This document shows positions 24,448 through 35,257 of a stretch of DNA of 64,000 bases, one piece after another (position 1 is the stretch's first letter; every line of letters begins with the position of its first letter). Where the stretch lies: NCBI GenBank assembly GCA_005406025.1, contig BGZK01000906.1:124001-188000 (forward strand), given 5' to 3'. The notes beneath the pieces were generated by a model. It made no database searches. It was not told the origin of the DNA and saw nothing but the letters and a program-made list of their open reading frames with translations. The stretch is from Eumeta japonica (taxonomy: Eukaryota; Arthropoda; Insecta; Lepidoptera; Psychidae). A program made the translations under genes and the position numbers.

Positions 24448-25410
24448 ATGGAAAAGTGGAGATTTGAATTTAAAGTAAAATCAGCTGAGGATCCAAAAAG
24501 CAATATAATATGCATGACCTCAATTACTGACGTGGACAAGCAAACATTTTTAATCTCGGATAAATTCCAACCGGTACATTTCCATGAAACGGTGATGAAA
24601 ACACAAGCATATCAAAAAGTAAAGGCTACACTTCAACGGTGACATGAAAAGAGGTTTGTTTGGACACCGACATCAGCGGAGATAAAGGACCTGTATATGG
24701 ATCAGGATGGAAATATGCAGTATAAAGGATATTTACAAGAAGAGTTCATACCAGAAACTAAACAACAAACTTCTCCGTCAGGGATTTCTGAAGAAGTGTT
24801 ATCAAAAATTTTGGAAAATTGCACAGAAATGAAGAAGGATATGTCCAAACCACAGAATATCAAGAATTTATCTGAAAAGTTTGTTAAAGAAAAGTTTAAT
24901 AGTAAAACGTCGTGTGTATCTCAATGGATGGTTATTTTTGAGGCAGAATGTGTACGGATAGGCATAGATTCTGATGTAAATAAGATTGAAATTCTTCGGC
25001 TATTTTTGGAAGATTCCTGTGAAGACTGGTATAGCTCAATGCTTATAAAGCATACAATAGATTCTAAGTGGGCAACATGGAAACAAAATTTTTGTGAGAC
25101 TTATGCGGACAAAGGTTGGTCGCCAGTCAGGTATGCAATTTTATATAAATACAGACAGGGTGCATTACTTGAGTACGCTTTAAAGAAAGAGAGACTTTTA
25201 CTGAAGGTAAACAAATCAATGGATACACTTATTATAATTGATTTAATTACTACAGGGTTGCCAAATTTTATAGCAGATAGGATTGATAGGCATGGTTTAA
25301 AGAAGACTGAAGATTTGTTTAATATCATTAGAGGCTTGGAGCATTTGGTAAATAAAAAGAATTTAGAGAAAAAAACGAAGGCCATGGTCATGGTAGTTCA
25401 TTTAATTTGA
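24448..25410 (+). CDS. Retrotransposon gag-like protein, one in-frame stop
   Basis: Two ORFs in the same frame (24448-24642 and 24697-25410) are separated by a single TGA at 24640-24642, following an Arg codon. A CGA-to-TGA change would explain it, giving otherwise about 320 residues. The N-terminal part begins MEKWRFEFKVKSAEDPKSN. The C-terminal part has SQWMVIFEAECVRIGI and 'LRLFLEDSCEDWYSSML', then WATWKQNFCETYADKGW. This W-x-x-WxxxF pattern and helical layout resemble retrotransposon gag domains (capsid assembly). There is no zinc knuckle and no protease, RT or integrase downstream. The reading frame runs a few codons into the right direct repeat. A purine-rich run (about 25364-25382) sits just before that repeat, as a polypurine tract would. 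Either a non-autonomous LTR element or a partly decayed, possibly once co-opted, gag gene. Confidence 0.55.
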
Positions 25411-25573
25411 ATTTTTTACTCATGTCATTCGATTATTCTATGACAGATAAAGGTTACGTTTTAAGTTGTTCGTTATTATTAATATGAAATAATAGCTTTA
25501 AATGTTGTTTCTTTTCCAGAGAAACTCAGTTAAGTTATTTATTTCAAGAGTAAATTATAATAAATCACTTTAT
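25377..25573 (+). repeat. Right direct repeat (LTR-like) of the gag element
   Basis: This is the counterpart of 24215-24419. It starts 'gaaggccatggtcatgg' immediately after a purine-rich run and ends near 'aaatcactttata'. High similarity between the two repeats suggests a comparatively young insertion within this otherwise old landscape. Confidence 0.6.
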
Positions 25574-26070
25574 ATAAAATGATATAATGTCACATTTTTT
25601 TTATAATATATAGATATTTAAAATAAAAAGACGCATTTCACACATATAAATTACAAAACATTCTTCAGCATTCAATTGTCGTACTGCCGGCACAATACAC
25701 ACAAACGGAGAATACCGCAATCCTCGTTTCTTGTTTAAATCCGCATACATCATACGCAAAGAGGTAATTTACGATACGAGGCATGTGCGAGAGAATTCTC
25801 ATATATGTCAAAGTAAATACGAATTTCTCGTTGAGCGTGAAACAACGTAAACACGCATCTAATCATGCGTCGGATTTCGTTGGATTGTTCCTTTTTGTGT
25901 GCTTACGCATTTCCTCCGCTACATGTCTGATTTTTGCATTTATGAAAAACTCAATGCGTGCCGATACATCGTTTGAGTGCCTAGAAATGGTAATTATTTC
26001 ATATAAAAATATTTATTTCGCTACGACTGTACGTATTATTATTACTGTAATACTTATCGTTTTTATTGTA
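25574..26070. other. Spacer
   Basis: No recognised gene. An ORF from 25783 to 26244 is 153 codons long, but its product has no familiar motifs and its last 60 codons fall in a repeat; I treat it as chance. Confidence 0.4.
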
Positions 26071-26240
26071 ATACTAGCTTTCCGCCCGTGGCTTCGTCCG
26101 CGTGGACGTTCCTCGTTTCGATCCTGTTCATATGTTCTATTACAAGTCCAGTCACACGCTCAGTTTCGACCATGGTCTCGTTCTCTATTGCGGCACCGCT
26201 GCAGATCACAATTCTTATTTGCACGAAGCGGGTGCAAATG
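26071..26240. mobile_element. Short GC-richer repeat bounded by inverted CTAGC ends
   Basis: The left boundary 'actagctttccgcccgtggc' and the right boundary, reverse-complemented 'ctagcatttgcacccgcttc', share CTAGC, CCCG and CTTCG. The segment is GC-richer than its flanks. Pieces with the same 'ggcttcgctcgcg' and 'tttcgatcctRttcat' wording appear at 33450-33600 and 52275-52320. The 'ggcttcg(c/t)(c/t)cgcg' motif is frequent in lepidopteran repeats (recollection). No protein is encoded. Confidence 0.45.
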
Positions 26241-26728
26241 CTAGTTACAACCTGTATTACTCGGAGACAACGTAACCTGCTATTAATGAAGGGATTTTTA
26301 GAATCGGTGTAGCAGATGGGTACAAAAATACGAATAAGTGTATGACGTCGGCGACAAATGCTTATATTCGACGCATAAAAGCCATTTCTTACTATTTTGT
26401 TTAATGTTTTTGTCAGGCAACTGAATATAGAACGGGTTTTATTTCTTCATATATCCCAGGAAGTTTGCATGTAAAAAACGACTTAACGGAAGGAAAGCCG
26501 CGGGCAAAAAGCTTGTCAACGCACCCTACTTTACAAAAAAAAAATTATATCACACCCCAAAATCAATGCCATTTTCGTAATCTACGTCCTATAAAACCTC
26601 AATAACAACACCGACATCGATTTTATGTTTATGTTCCTCCTTAAGGGGTTGATTTCAAAAATATCTCGAAATACGTATCGCTTATTTATTTTAGAAGTAC
26701 TTTTACGAAGTTCCAATTTTTCTATCAT

Positions 26729-26748
26729 TAATGTCTATAAATTTGTCA

Positions 26749-26818
<70 letters not shown>

Positions 26819-26838
26819 TGACAAATTTATAGACATTA
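26729..26838. repeat. 110-base perfect palindrome with an (AT)n core
   Basis: TAATGTCTATAAATTTGTC runs into an uninterrupted AT repeat and is mirrored exactly as GACAAATTTATAGACATTA. The non-AT arms are unique 24-base sequences, so the symmetry is not just the dinucleotide repeat. It is cruciform-prone and likely to be unstable. Confidence 0.9.
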
Positions 26839-26929
26839 TTATTTTTTTGAGTTACGACAAATTATTATGTAAACCGCGGCCGATCGAAAGACAATGACAT
26901 CTCTCAAACCAAGGCTGCATACAAACGAG

Positions 26930-27240
26930 GTATGAACTTCAATGGCCTACCGCCGCTCTGAGATGCGGTAAGGTGGCTCCTGACTTTGTATCGAGCTCAT
27001 TCATCCCCTCTTCCGCTGAAGGACCCGCCCGTTGCCTTTCTCTCCGCGACAATGAGAGACCTTCTCTTGAAGGGACTTCTTGTGAAAGTGGACACGTCAA
27101 TTCGATAATCGCGACCAGGAAGGACGCGGACATTGTGCGGCTCGAACACGGCGTTCTAAAATTAGCAGCGCCGAGGCACCTCCTCGCGCCACCGCCTTGA
27201 AAAGTGTTTACGTTTATTGGCGGCCACTGGCCGGATATAG
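26930..27240. other. GC-elevated block
   Basis: About 300 bases are GC-richer than the surroundings and open in two opposite frames (26973-27200 plus, 26939-27133 minus), but neither product looks like a known protein. It may be host regulatory DNA or an exon; unproven. Confidence 0.3.
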
Positions 27241-27829
27241 ATCGTTATGTTTTTGTAATTACCAATTATACATACAGGTTCATATCAAAATGGATAGCTT
27301 GATGAAATTTTGTGATTTCGAAATGAATTTAACAAAATAGATGGACAAATTATTGTTAAACCTCGGCTGAAGCATCGTTGATGCCCATGTCGATGGGTTT
27401 GCATGTCAGTCGCCGCTTAACCTAGAAAGACATGCTCAGTGTTTGCATGCCAGGGACTTAATACGACAATACAATGGAGAAAATTGTTAAAACAAATTTC
27501 TATTACTGTAATTACAATTTTAATTGGTAGAAGGGAAAAGAGTGACAAAAGAGATATAGTTAACTCTTTCTCGATATTAAATAGTATGGCAAAAGTAAGT
27601 AAAGGAATTTTATTTGTTTTTCTATTCAGCCAAAGCTTGACACAAACAAAAATAATTACCAACATAAATTGAATATTAATATAATATCCATACGTTTGTG
27701 TGTCGTCATTCTAACAAATTTCATTTAATTTACACCAATAAAATTATTGGTAATTTTTTTTTTGACAAGAGGGTTTTCCTTCAAATTTATTTTGCAACAA
27801 TTAGCGGATTCGCCAAGTTCTTATAATAT
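27241..27829. other. AT-rich spacer
   Basis: No feature beyond overlapping chance ORFs at 27417-27672 on opposite strands. Confidence 0.4.
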
Positions 27830-29362
27830 TAACATGACCAGTTCTATGGACAAACAATTATATGCTCTCAGTAAGTTATTTGACATTAATAATGATTTAA
27901 ATTAGTTCGTAAGACAACCGTAGCTACTGAAAGGAAAAATCATTATAATATTTAGAAATTTAATTCTAGTGTATCAAAATGTACAGGGAATGTCAAGTAA
28001 GGAACTGAGAATTGAAATATTCATAAATTTATTGCTATTGATATAATATGCATAGCAGAACATTGGCTTAGAAGTCACTAATTCATGTATGTAACTTCAG
28101 TATGCACCAGATAGCAAGTTAATTCCGTAGGGAAAACGCTATACTTGTCGTCACTCTAGTAATAGTTGAAAATTATATATAATACAAAGACCGACCAGTA
28201 TTGAGCCCTGTCTATTGAGCGAACTATTCAAGTGCTCTGCATAGAACTAGAGCGCCTTATTGTATTAAACGTATACAGACTCCCAAAGTTATGGTCTTGG
28301 TCCAACGCCTTGGAAAAAATAATGGAGAATATCTTATATAAAATAAGTAAGAATAATAAATTTATTGCTGTTTGTGGAGATTCTAATATAACATTGAATT
28401 TTTTTTTTTGTATTTGTACTAAAATTAAATACTTGCTCCAATGTTATCATTTAAAGAATTTATATGTGGAACCAACTAGTTCACAACTACTTCGTCATCC
28501 TGTCTCGATAATATATTTACGAATATTAAACCAGAATTTAAGTCGACTATAAATAAATTATCGTCTGCCCATTATGGACAGCTATTTAAAATTAATGCTA
28601 AAAAAATATAAAATATAAGATTGTTCCTGTTAACACTAGTCGTCTTGAGCAGTTTAGAAATAACTATATACTAAAAAAGTTATCTAACTTGTCGTATTAT
28701 AAGGATCCTAATGAATTATATAGTTCATTGTTGACTATAACAAGGTCCGAATGTGGCAATGTTTTTAAATCAAAAAAATATTAATGTTAATAATACCTTA
28801 TAATTTAGTTATTGGGCGACAGTGGGCACTTATAATAGTAGGCGTAGATTATACGCACTCTATGAGGAAAAATCGTACAAAAATTTGATTATTATTGTCA
28901 CTTATGTAAAAAATTATTCAAAGGTATTTAAACGTATTATCCAAAAATGCGTCTAAGTAATGTTAACAAATCATTTATGGGGCAATGTGTGAATTTTTAT
29001 AATAAAATCCCAGCTGAAATTCAAAACTTGCCATTTTATGAATTTAAACTTTTCGTTAGATAGAAGTTATATAGCAAGAGCCGTATCGTGTCTGAATATC
29101 TTAATAAAAAAACCCATGAGATTCAACTACTCGGCTATCAGGTTGCTTCATGTTATTTCTAAGTGTCGTATTAAATTATTAATTGCCATTATATTGTATC
29201 AAGGAGTAACAAAAGACCAATCCTTGAGTTTCTTGCCCATTCTTCTCATGGTCAAGCGTCAAGCAGACAAAAACAATCGTTAAAAAGTTCCTATGTAATA
29301 GAAATTTAATTTCTATTATCAAGGAAGAAAAGTTTTTTTTGATTTGATTTTATTTGATTTGC
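27830..29362 (+). pseudogene. Internally deleted non-LTR retrotransposon (family 1, copy D)
   Basis: Endonuclease pieces: 'NVQGMSSKELRIEIFIN' near 27978-28030, 'CIAEHWLRS' near 28048, IERTIQVLCIELERLIVLNV near 28215-28270, AVCGDSNI near 28368 (GDFNI catalytic motif), and LKNLYVEPT near 28454. The linker follows: 'TVGTYNSRRRLYALYEE' near 28820 and VKNYSKVFKR near 28905. After about 28950 the sequence jumps straight to the C-terminal 'NKSFMGQCVNFYNKIPAEIQ' (about 28965), so the whole RT catalytic domain is missing. The 3' UTR with 'ttgcccattcttctcatgg' and a TTTGATTTTATTTGATTT tail closes it (29335-29362). The deletion makes it non-autonomous even before the stops. Confidence 0.78.
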
Positions 29363-31239
29363 ATTGCATGACGGAGGCTACATATATTTAATCGAACAGA
29401 GGATGACGATCGACAGAGTAAAGGCAGTCGTTAACATTGAGTGTGGGGGTGTTGTTTATGGCTTGTACGTTTTAGTACCCTGACTTACTTTGGTAGTGAT
29501 TAATGATCGCTTAAAAATTTTCTGTCCGTCTATTTTCTTCCGTAATTTTAGAACAATTTTATATTTTGCACATATTTTGCTTCCTGAAAAGGAGTTCATC
29601 ATAAAAAAATCCCTGTCTATTCAAGAGTATATAAATTCGCTGCCCTATTGAGTTTTGCTACATAATTCCAAATCACCTGATTCTCAGTTTAACGTCATCT
29701 CGTTTGTCAAATATTGCGTTAAAATCACCCATCACTCCATTGTGGTGGACTGATGAAGTATTCATAGCTATTGAAATGTCTATGCACAAAAACTTTATTG
29801 TCAGTGTGTATAGAAGTCGGCGCGTCTACCTATATAACCTTAAATGAGTAATGTTTTTTAATTCTGAGTATCGTATTCGATATACTTGTTCGACCGAACA
29901 TACATCCGACTTCACTAAATTGCTGGTCATATACCTGTGAGTAAACACGCGACACCACTTTGAGATAAGCTTTTGTCTTCCCGGTAGTAGAACAGATTCG
30001 TGGAGACTTATTGATTTCTCTCCATTTCTTCGGATTGTAAATAAACCTATAATCTGTTGGCGCAACCTGTTCATTGCATTATCAAGTTCAGCAATTTTTT
30101 AATAAAATCTCAAAGTAGACCGTTTATTTAATTTGGCTATCATAAGAAGTTTGTGGTCACCAATATTGCAACGGAGTAGGGTCGTTTTTGATCAGGTGGA
30201 TGCTGATCCCAATTGACTTCAAAACCAGTTTAGTCTCTGTCCCCTTATGAGTATCGGAAAGTGTGTTTTCTTACGATGCACTTTCCGGTCGGGAAGTTGT
30301 CAAGTAGAATATTTTATCGAATTTCCACAACATAAAAATGTAAGGTATAATAGACTAATGTGGTCTATTCCATAAAAGGCAACCTATAATGAAGTGTTCT
30401 GTTATATCAAGAAGCTACTACTGCATCTTTGTGTATATCAGAACAAAATGCTGCATTTAGAATTAGTGTCAGATTTTATGACAGAAATGTTTTTTAACGG
30501 CGTTCAAAGAATAAATTTAGATGTGTATTTTAATGACATTTTGTAACATAACCCAACTACTTTTAAAGATGCAAATAACCAGTTGAGCAATTATTACATT
30601 ACCTAATCGTTTGTCTTAACGCATAGCTCTACCTAAATATTTTAGATCACGTGCTTATTTATCGTTCAGAACTATTAAAATAAAAATTGTATTTATTCTA
30701 TGTTCTTTAATTTGCAATGAATGTTACTGTAGTTTCTTATTTATTTCATTGATATAAGTAATCTAGACTCTAGTTTTAGATTCTGGAAAGAGAGAGAGAT
30801 AGAGACATAGATAGAGAGAGAGAGAAACAGAGAAAGCTTAGACATCTAATCTTTTTCAAATAGTATCCATTAGTTTGACTCTTCTGCAAAACTTGTTTTA
30901 TAATTAAAATATAATTCTAAATGCCTTACATAACGCGTAGTAGTATGAGATATAGAATTAACACGTACTGTTATTTTTGGACTATAATCTGCATGTGCCA
31001 TGGTTTGAACAACCAACAAACCATCAATCAATTAGGGTATGTCACCTCACAACATTCTTTTTACTTCAGATTGACGAGCTTGAACTTTGGGTTGGACGTG
31101 GGTTGAGGGTTTTTATAACGATCGTTGTGACGTCAGAGATCGACGGCTTATTGAGGAGGCTGTATTATAGAAAGAGAGGTTTTCATTTGAGTTAAACTAA
31201 AAACTCATTCATGTACAGTCAGGTGGCAGCATCTTTTGG
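29363..31239. other. Spacer with a GA-rich microsatellite
   Basis: No gene is seen. An imperfect (GA)n run is at 30787-30835. A short stem (ggaaagtg...cactttcc) is at about 30255-30287, within sequence that may be repeat-derived. ORFs of 60-82 codons here have no recognisable motifs. Confidence 0.4.
30787..30835. repeat. Imperfect (GA)n microsatellite
   Basis: Mostly GAGAGA with interspersed GATA and GACATA units. Confidence 0.85.
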
Positions 31240-31720
31240 TTATTTTTTTTGTAGTTTTTCCCTTACGATGGGGAAAGAGGATAAAAACCCGTTATGGGCA
31301 GTCCATGCACCCGGGCGTACGGGGTGTGTCCGATTAAAAACCTCCTGACAACTTGCGACTGTCACGTCCAAGCTCACGGCTTTCACGCCTTCATTTGAAG
31401 CGGCCAGTTCGGGGTGGAGATGCCGTCGGCGCGTGACTGCCCTATGGATGCTTTAGGAACAGGCACCTCGGCATAGGAGGTCACGTGAAGTTTACAGTGC
31501 AGACTGAAACTTCAAAAGGGACTCCGGGAGGCGCGGGAAGCGCACCAGATTGGTGACCATCAAACGTCGTAACGGATGGGGAGAGATCCTACCCCTAGTT
31601 TATAGCCATTTTATTAACTTCTATAAGTTTTTCGACCTCAACGGTGAGATCATCGGACGGATCTAATAAGAAATTCCGCGGCCTTCTATAAAAATGATGC
31701 GGAGGAAGTGGCTCGTATAA
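31240..31720 (+). mobile_element. GC-rich TE-like block, possibly a non-LTR 5' UTR
   Basis: About 480 GC-rich bases start 'ttttcccttacgatggggaa' and include 'gcacccgggcgtacgggg', 'ggggtggagatgccg', 'aggaacaggcacctcggc' and 'gggaagcgcaccagattggt'. From memory, blocks with these phrases recur in lepidopteran genomes as the 5' region of a non-LTR retrotransposon; I cannot verify this here. Translation in one plus frame is broken and shows no RT or endonuclease motif. An alternative is an unrelated GC-rich repeat or host sequence. Confidence 0.35.
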
Positions 31721-33639
31721 TACTGCTTAACTATTAACGGATTTTGATGGCTACTCGCTATGTTGAGAAGAAAAACGCTCAAAAATCACCAACGCGGCTA
31801 TCACAATCTGCTGGCGCTTTCGACGTATAGGCAAATTTAATTATAAATTACTAGTAAGCACGAACACTGATAACTCTATAACAACGGAACACCATTGCTA
31901 CGGAATACAAACTAAACGTAGTCGAAAGCGGCGCGGACTCGCTCCCAATTATCGTAAAGAAGAAAACGCAATGGAGCTAAGCGCAGTTTCAAGTTTGTAA
32001 ACACGACCTTCAACCACGAATCAATGGACCAGAATGTCTTTTGGTTACAAGGCAACGCTTTTAACCATTGTGCAACGGTGATTTCAATATTGCCGTGTAA
32101 GCCTACACTTCGGATTTTCTTAACAGTCGCGTCGGAGTACAGATTTCTTGCGGAGTGTGGGCAAAATGATGGAGAGCTTTTTCAGATGATCAAAGTTCTT
32201 AATTACAGTCGAGCTTCATATGTGGCGGTCGGAGTACAACTGTGATGGATGCACCAATTATGCTACAATTTAGAGATGGAGCATTCGCATGCGCATATTA
32301 GCTGAATTGAGGGACGTGGCCATGCACTTTGCATATTTCACGTATAAGCGGACATACATTCGGTACACCGCTTCACGGTCATACCGTATAGACCGTCTCG
32401 ATTGTCAGCCTATCATAGTCCCTCCCGTTAAGGCACAATTTTATATGCAACACATATACACATCACAATGATTTCGTAATTAAATGACAAAACACAAATA
32501 AAATACAATATAAAAATATTCCACTAAAAACACAATAAATACACGCAAACACGCAAAATAAACAAATATTACATAATGAACAATTCCTAACAACTAATCC
32601 CTACCCGGATAATAACAAGACAACTATTCAAATTATTTAATTAACACACACAAAATACAATAAAACAAAAAGGAATTCTTAATTTTAGTCCGTTTGTATA
32701 AATTAAAATAATACATTTATTTACAGAATATCACTAAGAGACGACCATCTTCAAATTTGTGTATTACTCTAACATTGATTTAGACATAAAAATTTTAACC
32801 CTTTAGGATTTTAATCTTTTTATTTTTACCCTTACAATTCACATTTAATTTTCGTTCCCCTTTAAATAATAACACATACTTGTACAATCTTACATTATTC
32901 TTCACAAGGTCATGATAACCCGAGAACAAATTCCCAACCTCAGCATCTTAAGCCTAACTAAAACACCACAACTCAGTACGAAAAGTAATGATTAATATTC
33001 ACAACATCGAGAATTAAATAGCTGTTGTTTATGAGTTACATTATTTTGAAACTTTTTAATTAGTTCATTCTAAACTTTACCTTTTTTACGAAAAAAAAAG
33101 GTACATTTTTAACACGACTTTTGCGAACCAACTTTCACACTTAACTCGAGCCGACATTAATTCAGTGACAGGAATAAATTTACCTCGAACGCTATGGACG
33201 TGAGCTTTAACTCGTGCTCTCAACTTTAGCAGTTACTTCAAGCTTGAAAAATTGGTTTAACTTTTATATCTAGAGTATCTTAATTAAATCGTAGTTTGTA
33301 TGCACTTTTAGTGTAACATCGTTTTTAAGCCTAGATCAAGTAAATAAAGTTGTTGATGCTAAGGATTTAGGCGCGAAGACTTCTTTCTTCTTCTACTTAT
33401 ATATATATAAAACTTTAAATCCTAATGTATTAATATAAACATACGAACATCGCGGCTTCGCTCGCGTAGACATAGAATGCATATCTTTTATCTTGTATCT
33501 TGATCTTGCGATCAATCCCGATCTCATTCATGCTTAGATTCTTGGTCCCGGTACTGATTTCGATCCTATTCATGCTCTTGTTGCTAATCCCTGTCCTACA
33601 CCCGATTTTGACCCGGGAATCGTTCACAATTACAGTCCA
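31721..33639. other. Unclassified sequence with a strongly G-poor segment
   Basis: Between about 31780 and 32430 the DNA is GC-moderate without a recognisable ORF. From about 32440 to 32980 the plus strand is strikingly poor in G (A, C and T dominate). Such strand asymmetry often marks a retroelement UTR, but no element is identified. Pieces of the 'ggcttcgctcgcg' repeat lie at about 33450-33630. Confidence 0.4.
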
Positions 33640-35257
33640 GCAGCCTTATTACCTAAAAGAAATCGATTTCTGATTTCGCATGATTTTAAAATTATTTTAG
33701 TAATTCCCAAGTTGATATTTCGAAATGCTAATTGTCTTTCTATTAACAGTGTTGTCTCTACAATGAAATCACTAAATTATCATAATGAAATTTAATGGCA
33801 TATTTGAAATCAAAACCGTTAGGGATCGTGATTTCGCACTTATTCGAAAATTACGCTCTCAAACCCAAAACTGGTCTATAGCGATTCTCAAGCAATTTAA
33901 AATCGATTTTCCGTCATTCGTATTTCGTATAAAGTGAAAATTTTTTTTATGTAAATCGTTAGATTAAATAAAATCTTTGCACATTTATCGAGGACCTAAG
34001 AAATAACAACAATATGGTATAATTGGACTGATCTGATGGTGGAGCCAGAAGGTAGGCACAGGAATTTCATAATGGAATAATATATCCTAGTTGTGTTTGA
34101 GCTTACCAGAGTTGTATTGAGATGTACTCTCACCATGAGTGATTTTGAGGGTCTGATGATGGAGACGGAAGGTAAGCACTAGCACTCCATAATAGAACAA
34201 CGTAGTCTAGCCTTATTTGGGCTTAATGGAATTTTTTAAATGGACTTTGACTATAATTGGCTTTCAGGGTCTGATGATGGAGCCAGAAGGTAAATACAGG
34301 AACTCCATAATGAAACAATGTATCCTAGCCGTGTTTGGTTTTGTGAAAATCGTTTTGAGATGTACTTTGACCACGAACGATTTTCAGGGTCTGATGATGC
34401 AGCTGGAAGGTAGGCACTAGTACTCTATAATAGAACAACGTATCCAAGCGGTGTTCGCAGTTGTTGGAATTGTCTGGATGCACTTTAACCGTGATTGATT
34501 TCCAGGGTCTGATGATGGAACTGGAAGGTAGACGCTAGTACTCCATAATGAAACAACGCAGCCTAGCCGTGTTTGGAATTGTTGATATTCTCGTGGAATA
34601 CACTTTGATCATGATTGGCTTTCAGGGTCTGATATCGGAGCTGGAAGTTTGGAAGCTCCATCATCAGACCTTCGAAAACACATCAGACGAAAGTCAATCG
34701 TGGTCAAAACACATTTTAGGGCAATTCAAACAAGCCCAAATATGGTTAGGATATATTGTTCCGTCATGATATATTAATTTCGGTGCCAACCGTCGGGCTC
34801 CATCATCAGACTCTGAAAGCCAATTATGGCCAAAGTACACTTAAAAAAATATATTAAGAATACATACAATCGTATGTAACCTAATCAGGTTACGTTGTTC
34901 TATTATGGAGTACTAGTGCTTACCTTCCGACTCCATCATCAAACCCTGAAAATCACTCATAGTGGAGAGTACATCTCAAGACAACTCTAACAAGCTCAAG
35001 CACGGGTAGTATATGTTATTCCGTTATAGAGTTCCTGTGCCTACCTTCTGGCTCCTTCATCAGATCAGTTCAATTATACCATATTATTGTACAGCCATCG
35101 GTCCTCGTTAAGTGAGCAAAGTTTTAATTTAATCTAACGCTTTAAAGTCACTCAAAATTGCGTATAAGAATAACATTTTTTTATACCTAACAATTTCGAC
35201 TCATAAATCGATTCCGGAATCACAATCAATTTCTACTTTTACGTAATAAGGCCCCCG
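33640..35257. mobile_element. Foldback-type element of inverted ~119-bp module arrays
   Basis: Six modules with the anchor ctgatgatggag begin at 34033, 34153, 34271, 34391, 34509 and 34629. The spacing alternates 120, 118, 120, 118, 120, giving a 238-base dimer. From 34656 the same modules continue in reverse orientation, with anchors ctccatcatcag at 34656, 34798, 34931 and 35052. The arrays are capped by matching ends: 'aatatggtataattg' (34010) and its complement (about 35090), then 'cgttagattaaat' (33957) and its complement (about 35130). Outermost, 'ccttattac' at about 33644 is mirrored at about 35245. No coding capacity is seen. The structure is that of Foldback/Galileo-like elements, a class inference from architecture only. 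Confidence 0.7.

Noticed and set aside
25101..25391. 96-codon minus-strand ORF
   Set aside because: Antisense shadow of the gag-like frame.
25783..26244. 153-codon plus-strand ORF
   Set aside because: It has no recognisable domain, and its last third lies in a dispersed repeat shared in wording with 33450 and 52275. Length is within chance for this GC-richer patch.
26625..26897. 90-codon ORF rich in Ile-Tyr
   Set aside because: It is produced by the AT repeat inside the palindrome.
34033..35063. CRISPR array from regularly spaced repeats
   Set aside because: The whole 118-120-base module is repeated, so there are no unique spacers, and orientation flips midway.
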